A stretch of 53,616 nt of DNA. It comes from Acidobacteriota bacterium. GTDB lineage: Bacteria; Acidobacteriota; Vicinamibacteria; Fen-336. The stretch spans positions 1 to 53,616 of the forward strand of contig JACQGI010000043.1 of assembly GCA_016199625.1 (NCBI GenBank), given 5' to 3'. Both the position numbers and the translations under genes were made by a program. Positions within the stretch are counted from its first letter, which is position 1. The number at the start of each line of letters is the position of its first letter. Below are positions 26,449 to 33,173 of this stretch, in pieces. Below the pieces are notes generated by a model. That model was not told where the DNA came from. It was given only the letters and a program-made list of their open reading frames with translations, and searched no databases.

Positions 26449-26892
26449 TCACCTGACCGTCACTTCCTCCCGCGGCCGAGCCGATTCCGGCACCGGGTCC
26501 ATGGGCACGTAGGCCGGCTCCCACATGGCCGCCTCGACGGCGCGGGGGATCTCGGCGTCGGGAATCGCGCGCCCCACGCCCGAGTCCCACGCCTCGCGGA
26601 CGACCGCCTCGGCGATCCGCGCGCTCACGCGCCGGATGTGGCCGACGGGCGGGAACAGGCTTCCGGCCGCCAGGTCATCGGCGTGGACCTCGTCGGCGAG
26701 CCGCTGGGCGGCTGCGAACATCGCGTCGGTGACCTCGCGAGCCTCCGAGACGAGGATGCCCAGACCTATGCCGGGGAACACGAAGGCGTTGTTGCCCTGG
26801 CCGATGGTGATCGTGCGGCCGTTCCAGGGCACGGGGGGGAAGGGGCTGCCCGTCGCGATCAGGGCGCGGCCCTCGGTCCAGGCGATGATGCC
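26449..26892 (-). pseudogene. C-terminal remnant of an NAD(P)-dependent malic enzyme
   Basis: About 146 residues, starting abruptly at IIAWTEGRALIATGSPFPPV, match the last quarter of long malic enzymes (the AIFASGSPF equivalent). IGQGNNAFVFPGIGLGILVS, EAREVTDAMF and the helical end with SLFPPVGHIRRVS follow. The N-terminal two thirds, including the catalytic Tyr/Lys and the NAD fold, are missing, and the sequence before the match is out of character. The stop is intact. The enzyme would decarboxylate malate to pyruvate. Together with 26893-26975, where I see nothing, it fills the gap before the nucleotidyltransferase pair. Confidence 0.65.
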
Positions 26893-26975
26893 CGCCAGAG
26901 CGGGCCCCCGGCCTCGCCCGAGGCTCGGTGGGCGAGAGTGCAAACCCGAGGCCACGCCGGGGCGCGCCCGCGCTG

Positions 26976-27569
26976 TCAAGGAGAGGCGAGGCCCGCCTGA
27001 ACCAGGGCGCGGTCGAGAAGGTCGTGCACAGCCAGGGATGCGGCCCAGCGGCGCAGGTAGGGGACGTCGAGCGTCCCGCCCACGGCCCTCAGCACGCCGA
27101 TCACGTCGGACCACTGCCGCTCCGAAGCCTCGCCTCCCGCCCTGTACCACTCGAGCTTGGCGAGCAGCGTGTCTTCGGCCGACGCGATCCGGACGGCGCG
27201 CGCGGACGGACCTTCACCCAGCGTCTCGGGCCGCGCCCGGGCGAGAGCCTCCCGGTCGAACGGGCGCTGCTTCGACACGAAGACGTCCACCTTCAACATG
27301 GTTTCGAGATGGATCAGGTTGAAGGAGCGCCGGCGCACGACGGCGTCGCTCATGCGTCCCTCGTCGAGGTAGTAGCCGGCCGCGAGCCTCTCGGCCAGAG
27401 GGTGGACGTGGTTCTCCTGGAGGTCCGCGACGAGGTCCACGTCGAGGGTGGCACGGGCGGCGCCGTGCGCGGAGCTGGCCACCGATCCTCCGACGTAATA
27501 GCCGACTCCCAGCGCTTGCAGCGCCTCGACGACGGGAGCCAGGGCGGACAAGATCTCCGGGGCGGTCAC
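26976..27569 (-). CDS. Nucleotidyltransferase-fold protein (AbiEii-like), putative toxin
   Basis: A 197-residue protein. LGVGYYVGGSVASSAHGAAR followed by TLDVDLVADL is the polymerase-beta-type nucleotidyltransferase signature (GGS...R.T.DvD); the third acidic residue is in LKVDVFVS. The C-terminal half is helical with SAEDTLLAKLEWYRAGGE. Proteins of this kind are found as the second gene of toxin-antitoxin-like pairs. Its ATG overlaps the end of the preceding 85-aa gene by four bases (27566-27569), so it is translationally coupled. Toxicity is inferred from arrangement and fold. Confidence 0.65.
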   Translation of the reverse strand: MTAPEILSALAPVVEALQALGVGYYVGGSVASSAHGAARATLDVDLVADLQENHVHPLAERLAAGYYLDEGRMSDAVVRRRSFNLIHLETMLKVDVFVSKQRPFDREALARARPETLGEGPSARAVRIASAEDTLLAKLEWYRAGGEASERQWSDVIGVLRAVGGTLDVPYLRRWAASLAVHDLLDRALVQAGLASP

Positions 27570-27823
27570 GGGCGGCGCGTCCGGGCGAGGTGCGCCCGCA
27601 CGCGCTGCGCCAGGTCGTCGCCGTAGTGCAGGGCGACGAACCGCAGGCCGATCTCCTCGTCGGTCGCGTCGGGAGCGGCCCGCCGCAGGGCGCGCCGCGC
27701 GAGCTCGATCACCGCCCGACTCAGGGAGAAGGCTGCCTGCGTCCGGCGGGCCGGAGTCGCGGCCCGGAGGAGCCGGACCTGTGCTTCCTCCGCGGCCCGG
27801 TCGGTGTCGGTCAGCGGCGGCAT
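27566..27823 (-). CDS. Small helical partner of the nucleotidyltransferase
   Basis: An 85-residue protein starting MPPLTDTDRAAEEAQVRLLR. It is all helical, with ALSRAVIELARRALRR- and EEIGLRFVALHYGDDLA-like segments typical of short proteins encoded directly ahead of nucleotidyltransferases of this type. It overlaps that gene by four bases. Its role is probably antitoxin or regulatory subunit; that is inference. A TACAAT box 14 bases upstream places the transcription start about 7 bases before ATG 27823. Confidence 0.6.
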   Translation of the reverse strand: MPPLTDTDRAAEEAQVRLLRAATPARRTQAAFSLSRAVIELARRALRRAAPDATDEEIGLRFVALHYGDDLAQRVRAHLARTRRP

Positions 27824-27836
27824 GGCGGCTCCGGCG

Positions 27837-27842
27837 ATTGTA
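27837..27842 (-). promoter_or_regulatory. -10 box TACAAT for the nucleotidyltransferase pair
   Basis: TACAAT on the minus strand, preceded by ACT; expected start near 27830. It is divergent from the purB -10 box 32 bases away. Confidence 0.4.
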
Positions 27843-27873
27843 GTCCCTCCCGCGACCGTGGGTGGTCCGATGG

Positions 27874-27879
27874 TAGACT
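27874..27879 (+). promoter_or_regulatory. -10 box TAGACT for purB
   Basis: TAGACT preceded by GG, 9 bases before ATG 27889. Expected start near 27886, so the purB mRNA would have a leader of only 2-3 bases. Confidence 0.45.
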
Positions 27880-27888
27880 TCGACCGGA

Positions 27889-29205
27889 ATGATCCCGCGC
27901 TATTCGCGCCCGGAGATGTCGCGCGTCTGGTCCGACGAGAACCGCTTCGGGACCTGGCTCCGGGTCGAGATCGCCGCCACCGAGGTCCTGGCCGAGCGGG
28001 GCGTCGTGCCCAGGGACGCGTTGGCCGCCATCAAGGAGAAGGCCCGCTTCGACGTGGCCCGGATCGACGCTCTCGAGAAGGAGGTCCAGCACGACGTGAT
28101 CGCCTTCGTCTCCACGGTGGCCGAGAGCGTGGGCTCCGAAGGGCGGTGGCTGCACTACGGCCTGACGTCGTCCGACGTGGTGGACACGGCCCTCTCGATC
28201 CTCATGCGCGACGCCTGCGACCTCGTCCACGAGGACCTCGTGGGGCTCATGACCGTGGTCCGCGACCGCGCCTACCAATATAAGGATGCGCCCATGATCG
28301 GCCGGACCCACGGGGTCCACGCCGAGCCCATGACCTTCGGCCTGAAGCTCGCCCTCTGGTGGGCCGAGCTGGAGCGGGGCAAGGCCCGCCTCGACCGGGC
28401 CCGGGAGACGATCGCGGTCGGCAAGCTGTCCGGGGCGGTGGGGACGTTCTCGCACCTGCCTCCGGAGGTGGAGGAGGCGGTGTGCGCCCGGCTCGGCTTG
28501 AAGCCCGCTCCCGTGTCGTCCCAGATCCTCCAGCGGGACCGGCATGCCGAGGTCCTGACCGCGCTCGCCCTGATCGCCGCTTCCCTCGAGAAGTTCGCCA
28601 CGGAGGTCCGGGCGCTGCAGAAGACCGAGGTCCGCGAGGTGGAGGAGCCCTTCGGCGAGAAGCAGAAGGGCTCGTCGGCCATGCCCCACAAGCGCAACCC
28701 GGTGGGTTGCGAGCAGGTGGCGGGCCTCGCCCGGCTGGTCCGCGCCAACGCGCTGGCCGCGATGGAGAACGTGGCCCTCTGGCACGAGCGGGACATCAGC
28801 CACTCGTCCGTGGAGCGCGTGATCGTCCCCGACAGCTTCCTGGCCCTCGACCACATGCTGCGGCGCTTCACCGACATCGTCCGCGGGATGGCCGTGCACA
28901 CGGACCGCATGCGGCGCAACCTGGACTCGAGCCACGGCCTCGTCTTCTCCGGACAGCTCCTCCTCGAGCTGACGGCCCGGGGGATGCGGCGCGAGGACGC
29001 GTACCGCGTCGTCCAGACGCACGCCATGGAGGCCTGGACGAAGGACGGGGACTTCCGGAAGCGCGTGTCCGAGGATCCAGAGATCCGGGCCGTCCTGAAG
29101 CCCGAGGAGATCGCCGAGGTCTTCCGCCTGGAGCGCTACCTGGGTCACGTGGGGACGATCTTCCGCCGCGTGTTCCGGACGGAGCAGTGCGGCGCGGGAC
29201 ACTAG
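27889..29205 (+). CDS. purB: Adenylosuccinate lyase
   Basis: A 438-residue enzyme of the fumarase/aspartase superfamily acting in purine synthesis (SAICAR to AICAR, adenylosuccinate to AMP). Seen: the N-terminal IPRYSRPEMSRVWS, HYGLTSSDVVDTALS, GRTHGVHAEP with the general-acid His, and the superfamily signature GSSAMPHKRNP with the catalytic Ser loop. ISHSSVERVIVPD fits the family. The first gene of a purB-purS-purQ run, with 35 bases to purS. No Shine-Dalgarno site precedes ATG 27889, consistent with the nearby TAGACT box and a leaderless message. Confidence 0.95.
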   Translation: MIPRYSRPEMSRVWSDENRFGTWLRVEIAATEVLAERGVVPRDALAAIKEKARFDVARIDALEKEVQHDVIAFVSTVAESVGSEGRWLHYGLTSSDVVDTALSILMRDACDLVHEDLVGLMTVVRDRAYQYKDAPMIGRTHGVHAEPMTFGLKLALWWAELERGKARLDRARETIAVGKLSGAVGTFSHLPPEVEEAVCARLGLKPAPVSSQILQRDRHAEVLTALALIAASLEKFATEVRALQKTEVREVEEPFGEKQKGSSAMPHKRNPVGCEQVAGLARLVRANALAAMENVALWHERDISHSSVERVIVPDSFLALDHMLRRFTDIVRGMAVHTDRMRRNLDSSHGLVFSGQLLLELTARGMRREDAYRVVQTHAMEAWTKDGDFRKRVSEDPEIRAVLKPEEIAEVFRLERYLGHVGTIFRRVFRTEQCGAGH

Positions 29206-29240
29206 TGGACCGGCCGCCCCAGCGAGGTGTGAGTCGAGCG

Positions 29241-29483
29241 ATGCTGAAAGCGCGAGTCTACGTGACGCTCAAGAAGTCGGTCTTCGACCCGCAGGGGAAG
29301 ACCATCCACGACGCCCTGCGCTCCATGGGATACTCGAGCGTCGAGGAGGTGCGGCAGGGGAAGTTCTTCGAAGTGACCCTCGAGGGCAGCGACCGCGAGG
29401 CGGCCCGCCGCACCGTGGAGGACGTCGCTCACAAGGTGCTGGCCAACCCGGTGATCGAGAGCTACCGGATCGAGCTCGAGTGA
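29241..29483 (+). CDS. purS: Phosphoribosylformylglycinamidine synthase subunit PurS
   Basis: An 80-residue protein with the ferredoxin-like PurS pattern: [39 protein letters not shown], and a final strand ...[12 protein letters not shown]. PurS bridges the glutaminase PurQ and the synthase PurL and channels ammonia. Eleven bases separate it from purQ, so the two are co-translated. Its presence implies the small, two-component type of PurL, which matches the partial purL at 53279. Confidence 0.93.
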   Translation: MLKARVYVTLKKSVFDPQGKTIHDALRSMGYSSVEEVRQGKFFEVTLEGSDREAARRTVEDVAHKVLANPVIESYRIELE

Positions 29484-29493
29484 GGGAGGAGCC

Positions 29494-30189
29494 ATGAGGA
29501 TCGGCGTCGTCGTCTTCCCCGGGTCGAACTGCGACCACGACGCCTACCACGTGGTCAAGCACGTCTGCGGCCAGGAGGCGCGCTTCGTCTGGCACAAGGA
29601 CTCCGACCTCTCGGGCCTCGACGCCGTCGTCCTGCCCGGCGGCTTCTCGTACGGCGACTACCTCCGCACCGGGGCCATCGCGCGCTTCAGTCCCGTGATG
29701 CAGGCGGTCTCGGAGTTCGCCCGGAAAGGGGCGCCGGTCCTGGGCATCTGCAACGGCTTCCAGATCCTGCAGGAGGCCGGCCTCCTCCCCGGGGCGATGC
29801 TGCGCAACAAGCCCGTCAAGTTCCTCTCGCAGCCCGTGCACGTGCGCGTCGAGCGGACCGACACGCCGGTGACGGCCGGTCTCGCGGCGGGCGAGGTCCT
29901 GACGATGCCCATCGCCCACGGCGAGGGGAACTTCTACGCGCCCGACGAGGAGCTGGATCGCCTCGAGGGCGAAGGGCGCGTGGTCTTCCGGTACGTCACG
30001 AGGGACGGCCGGCTCGACGAGGCTGCGAACCCCAACGGTGCCGCGCGGGCCATCGCGGGGATCTGCAACGAGACCCGCAACGTCGTTGGCCTCATGCCGC
30101 ACCCCGAGCGCGCCTCCGAGCCCGAGCTGGGCTCCGCCGACGGGCGCCGGCTCTTCGAGGCGCTGATCCGCTCGCTGGTCCCGGCCTAG
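29494..30189 (+). CDS. purQ: Phosphoribosylformylglycinamidine synthase glutaminase subunit PurQ
   Basis: A 231-residue class I glutamine amidotransferase. The nucleophile is Cys86 in [17 protein letters not shown], and the His/Glu of the triad are in [19 protein letters not shown] and [12 protein letters not shown] are PurQ-specific. ATG 29494 has a good GGGAGGAG site. It supplies ammonia to PurL in the fourth step of purine synthesis. Unusually, purL is not next: a convergent small gene overlaps the purQ stop by four bases. Confidence 0.95.
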   Translation: MRIGVVVFPGSNCDHDAYHVVKHVCGQEARFVWHKDSDLSGLDAVVLPGGFSYGDYLRTGAIARFSPVMQAVSEFARKGAPVLGICNGFQILQEAGLLPGAMLRNKPVKFLSQPVHVRVERTDTPVTAGLAAGEVLTMPIAHGEGNFYAPDEELDRLEGEGRVVFRYVTRDGRLDEAANPNGAARAIAGICNETRNVVGLMPHPERASEPELGSADGRRLFEALIRSLVPA

Positions 30190-30437
30190 GCCAGGTACAG
30201 GACCGAAGCCTGTCGCCGCTCGTGCTTGCGGCGGTCCGAGCCGCGGGCCAGGACCCGGGGCCTTCGGCGGTCGCTGCCGCGGCGCTCGCCGCGCCGGCGG
30301 TCGATCACCACCCGGATGTCGGGAACGGGGCTGAGCAGGTCGCGGAGCACCGGCAGGAGCTCCGCCTTCGCCCGGTCGATGACGAGGGTGTGAGGGGTGA
30401 CCGCGCGGAGGGGACGCGGCATCTTCAGCTCAGCCAC
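30186..30437 (-). CDS. Small basic protein with RRxGERR/DRR repeats (83 aa)
   Basis: Starts at GTG 30437. A hydrophobic-basic N-terminal half is followed by an Arg-rich stretch with [14 protein letters not shown] and [10 protein letters not shown]. Such RR.GERR..DRR motifs are frequent, often as linkers, in bacterial signalling proteins, and may bind nucleic acid or acidic surfaces. No family is recognised. A TAGACT box 9 bases upstream supports GTG 30437 as a near-leaderless start; ATG 30422 is the alternative. The stop overlaps that of purQ, which is convergent. Confidence 0.5.
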   Translation of the reverse strand: MAELKMPRPLRAVTPHTLVIDRAKAELLPVLRDLLSPVPDIRVVIDRRRGERRGSDRRRPRVLARGSDRRKHERRQASVLYLA

Positions 30438-30446
30438 AACCGCCGG

Positions 30447-30452
30447 AGTCTA
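30447..30452 (-). promoter_or_regulatory. -10 box TAGACT for the small basic protein gene
   Basis: TAGACT on minus, preceded by GC; expected start near 30440, three bases before GTG 30437. Confidence 0.4.
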
Positions 30453-30498
30453 GCACAGGAGCCCCGCGCGCGCCCGGGCGGGAGCGTCGGTCTGTCGC

Positions 30499-31662
30499 TC
30501 ACGGCGCGCCGCGGGCTGCGGATGGCCAGCCCCCCTCGCGAAGGAAGCGGGCGAGGCGTTCGCCGGCGAGCCGGTGTCCCGTGGCGGTCCAGTGCATGTC
30601 CCGCTCGAAGTAGGCGTCGGGTGAGCCCCTGAGGGCGTCCCGGAGGTCCAAGAGGGGGAGCCCGAGTCCATCGGCGAGCGCGCCGAGACGCGTGGCCACG
30701 ACGTCCGGGGCGTAGGACGCGTCCAATGCGTACTTCGCCTGGACGATCGCCCACGCGTGGCGGTCGAGCTCGATGCGGTCCGGGACGTAGACCAGCAGCA
30801 GGCGGGCCCCGTCGCGGGCCGTCTCCGAGCCCAGGGCCCGAAGGATCGCGCGCAGGCGCGCCCAGGCCGCTTCCACGGGAGGAGCTCGCCGGCGGCTGTA
30901 GACGCTGAAGCGCTCGCGCTCGTTCGGGTCCACTGGCGGCCACAGTCCGGAAGCGGCGAGGAGGCGATGGGTGCGCGGGCTGGTGTCGCGCAGGCGTCGC
31001 TCGATCCAGCGGAGGGAGGCGAGGCCTGCCGCTCGCGGCGCGCCGTCGTCGACGCGGCGACGGGAGGCGGTGGGCGGGACGACCTCGAGTCGGCCGCCCT
31101 CCGGGCGGATCAACAGGGGCTTCCGTCCGCCCTTCGCCGACAGGTTGGCGCCGAGGTCGTTGAAGTGGACGAACACGGCGACGACCCGGGCGCCGTAGCG
31201 CCGCCCCTCCTCGCGATAGAGCAGGTACTCCTGGTCCGTGCTGTAGTCGGCAATGCCCGCGTTGATCACCTCGGCGGCCTGTCCCGCAGCCTCGAGCTCC
31301 TTCTCGGCGAAGTCGGCGACCGTCTGGCCGTCGTTCACGCCCAGGCCTTCGACGAACGAGTCGCCGAGCAGCAGGACCCGTAGGACCTCGGAGGCGGGAG
31401 CATAGTCCCGCTCGGCTCCCCGCAGCCCTCGGCTGTTGATGGCGATGGTCATCGCGTACTCGGGCCCGACGATGGTGGCGCGCGCGCCGGGTCGGTGCCG
31501 GTGGCCCAGGAGCGGATCCGGCATCATGTAGGTGAGGCGCACGCGACCAGCGCCCGGGCGCGCCGCGCGGGCGAGCAACTCGCAGGCGGCTGCGAACGCC
31601 GCCAAAGAGACGGCGGCAAGGGCGATCTTGCCTGCCCAGTCGGGGAGTCTCCCCGCCGCCAT
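30499..31662 (-). CDS. SGNH/GDSL-family hydrolase, membrane-anchored
   Basis: A 387-residue protein with an N-terminal membrane anchor (ALAAVSLAAFAAACELLARA). LRVLLLGDSFVEGLGV is the GDS block with the catalytic Ser. VINAGIADYSTDQEYLLY supplies the oxyanion Gly, HFNDLGANL the Asn block, and ERDMHWTATGHRLAG the Asp..His pair. This is the SGNH layout of periplasmic esterases and O-acetyl transfer-related proteins such as AlgX/AlgJ-like and DltD-like enzymes. It is encoded 23 bases after the AGMO-like gene, so both belong to a leftward two-gene unit that may act on lipid or glycan esters. Confidence 0.75.
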   Translation of the reverse strand: MAAGRLPDWAGKIALAAVSLAAFAAACELLARAARPGAGRVRLTYMMPDPLLGHRHRPGARATIVGPEYAMTIAINSRGLRGAERDYAPASEVLRVLLLGDSFVEGLGVNDGQTVADFAEKELEAAGQAAEVINAGIADYSTDQEYLLYREEGRRYGARVVAVFVHFNDLGANLSAKGGRKPLLIRPEGGRLEVVPPTASRRRVDDGAPRAAGLASLRWIERRLRDTSPRTHRLLAASGLWPPVDPNERERFSVYSRRRAPPVEAAWARLRAILRALGSETARDGARLLLVYVPDRIELDRHAWAIVQAKYALDASYAPDVVATRLGALADGLGLPLLDLRDALRGSPDAYFERDMHWTATGHRLAGERLARFLREGGWPSAARGAP

Positions 31663-31685
31663 GGGCTCCTCCGCCCACCCGCCGG

Positions 31686-32921
31686 CTACGCCGCTTCGGC
31701 CGAGGTGTCGTGCCGTTCCGCGAAGACGCTACGGTGTCGGGACAGCCAGTAGAGCGACCCGGCGGCGGCGAGGGCCGCCAGGGTGGCCGGCACCGCCCGG
31801 TCGGCGCTCGTGAGCGCGATCGCCCCCGCGGCCGCTGCGACGATCCGTGCGGCCTCTGCGGCGGGCGCCCAAGTCCTTCGCTCGAGGACGGCGCCCAGGA
31901 TCGCGAGGTTCGCGATGAGCACGGCGACGCCTCCGGCCACGAGCGCGGCGGTGAGGCGCTCCTCCAGGAAGAGCAGTGCCGCCGACGCCAGGAGCACGAG
32001 GGTGAACTGTGCGAAGGCGTAGGCGGCGAGGCCGCGGGGCAGCGGCACGTCGAACTTCCGGTAGCCCGGGTCCACCTCGGGAGCCGCCTGGAATCCGCCC
32101 AGCTCCGCGGGCTGCCAGCCGGGCGGCTTCAGGAAGAGCCTCACCTTGTCGGCGAACCGAGGGGCCCGCCGCGCCTTTGCCGTCAGCTCCGCCCAGTAGT
32201 GGAGGTTCGCCCAGAGCGGGTTCCAGCTCCGGAGCGGCGTCGTGATGCCGTAGACCGGCTCGTCCTCCTCGGGCGCGTACGTTCCGAAGAGGCGGTCCCA
32301 GACGATGAACGTCCCGCCGTGGTTCCTGTCGATGTACTTCGGGTTCCGGCCGTGGTGGACGCGGTGATTCGACGGCGTGTTCAGCACCCACTCGAGGGGT
32401 CCCAGCCTCCCGATGACACGAGTGTGGATCCAGAACTGGTAGAGGGTATTGAACGAGGTGCAGGCCAGGAACACGAGAGGCGGGAAGCCGAGGCAGGCCA
32501 GGGGCAGGTAGAAGGCCCAGGAGAACCACCCCTGGAACGCGCCCTGGCGCAGCGCCACGGCGAGGTTGTAGTCCTCGCTCTGGTGGTGAACCACGTGGGC
32601 GGCCCAGAACGCGTTCACTTCGTGAGACATCCTGTGGAACCAGTAGTAGAGGAAGTCCACCCCGAGAAAGCAGCCGACCCAGGACCAGGTCGCCGCCGAC
32701 GAGATCTCGAAGAGGCGGAACCGCTCGTAGACGAAGAAGTAGCCGGCGAATAGCGCCGTCTTCACCACCACGTCGAGGAGCTGCTGGACGATCCCGCAGG
32801 AGAGGTCGCTCACCGAGTCGCTCAGCCGGTAGTAGTCCTTCTCGAGAACCCGGGTGATGAGCAGCTCGAGGCCGATGAGGAGGAAGAAGACCGGGATCGC
32901 GAGGACGATGTAGTTGACCAT
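31686..32921 (-). CDS. Sterol desaturase/fatty-acid hydroxylase family protein, AGMO-like
   Basis: A 411-residue membrane protein with four to six membrane segments. All histidine boxes of the di-iron fatty-acid hydroxylase family are present: FHRMSHEVNAFW, HVVHHQSEDYN and NHRVHHGRN. The order, the spacing and the WDRLFGTYAPEEDEPVYGI segment resemble alkylglycerol monooxygenase (AGMO/TMEM195) and its bacterial relatives rather than sterol C5-desaturase. Such enzymes use O2 to hydroxylate lipid chains or cleave ether lipids. The hydrophobic C-terminal third is also AGMO-like. It is paired with an SGNH hydrolase downstream. The substrate is unknown. Confidence 0.8.
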   Translation of the reverse strand: MVNYIVLAIPVFFLLIGLELLITRVLEKDYYRLSDSVSDLSCGIVQQLLDVVVKTALFAGYFFVYERFRLFEISSAATWSWVGCFLGVDFLYYWFHRMSHEVNAFWAAHVVHHQSEDYNLAVALRQGAFQGWFSWAFYLPLACLGFPPLVFLACTSFNTLYQFWIHTRVIGRLGPLEWVLNTPSNHRVHHGRNPKYIDRNHGGTFIVWDRLFGTYAPEEDEPVYGITTPLRSWNPLWANLHYWAELTAKARRAPRFADKVRLFLKPPGWQPAELGGFQAAPEVDPGYRKFDVPLPRGLAAYAFAQFTLVLLASAALLFLEERLTAALVAGGVAVLIANLAILGAVLERRTWAPAAEAARIVAAAAGAIALTSADRAVPATLAALAAAGSLYWLSRHRSVFAERHDTSAEAA

Positions 32922-32933
32922 GGCCGACCGTTC

Positions 32934-32939
32934 ATTCTA
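32934..32939 (-). promoter_or_regulatory. -10 box TAGAAT for the AGMO-like/SGNH unit
   Basis: TAGAAT on the minus strand, preceded by GC, 12 bases before ATG 32921; expected start near 32927. Confidence 0.45.
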
Positions 32940-33017
32940 GCCCGGGGCCTGGCTCCGAGCCACGTTCCGGCCCGATCCACCGTCCGGCCGCCGCCGTGGG
33001 GGCCCTCCCATCCTCGA

Positions 33018-33037
33018 AATGAGGTGAACCCCTCATT
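33018..33037. promoter_or_regulatory. Inverted repeat AATGAGG-N6-CCTCATT
   Basis: A perfect 7-base inverted repeat with a 6-base spacer in the 252-base divergent region between the AGMO-like gene and the BNR/FN3 gene. It could be an operator or a small leader hairpin. The rest of the gap shows nothing else I can name. Confidence 0.25.
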
Positions 33038-33173
33038 GTCCGGACGCTCTCGAGGCCGTACCCTCCCGATCCTCGGGATCAAGTTGTTCCCTTCGCCCGC
33101 TGCGTGGCCCCGAAACCGACTGCGCGCGGCGGACGTCCCACGTCGTCACTGTCGAGTGGAGGATGGAAAACGC

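Noticed and set aside
26375-26452. A 25-codon minus-strand frame (GTG overlapping the malic-enzyme stop) with a hydrophobic segment
   Set aside because: Too short, no ribosome site, and it follows a truncated gene; no support as a protein.
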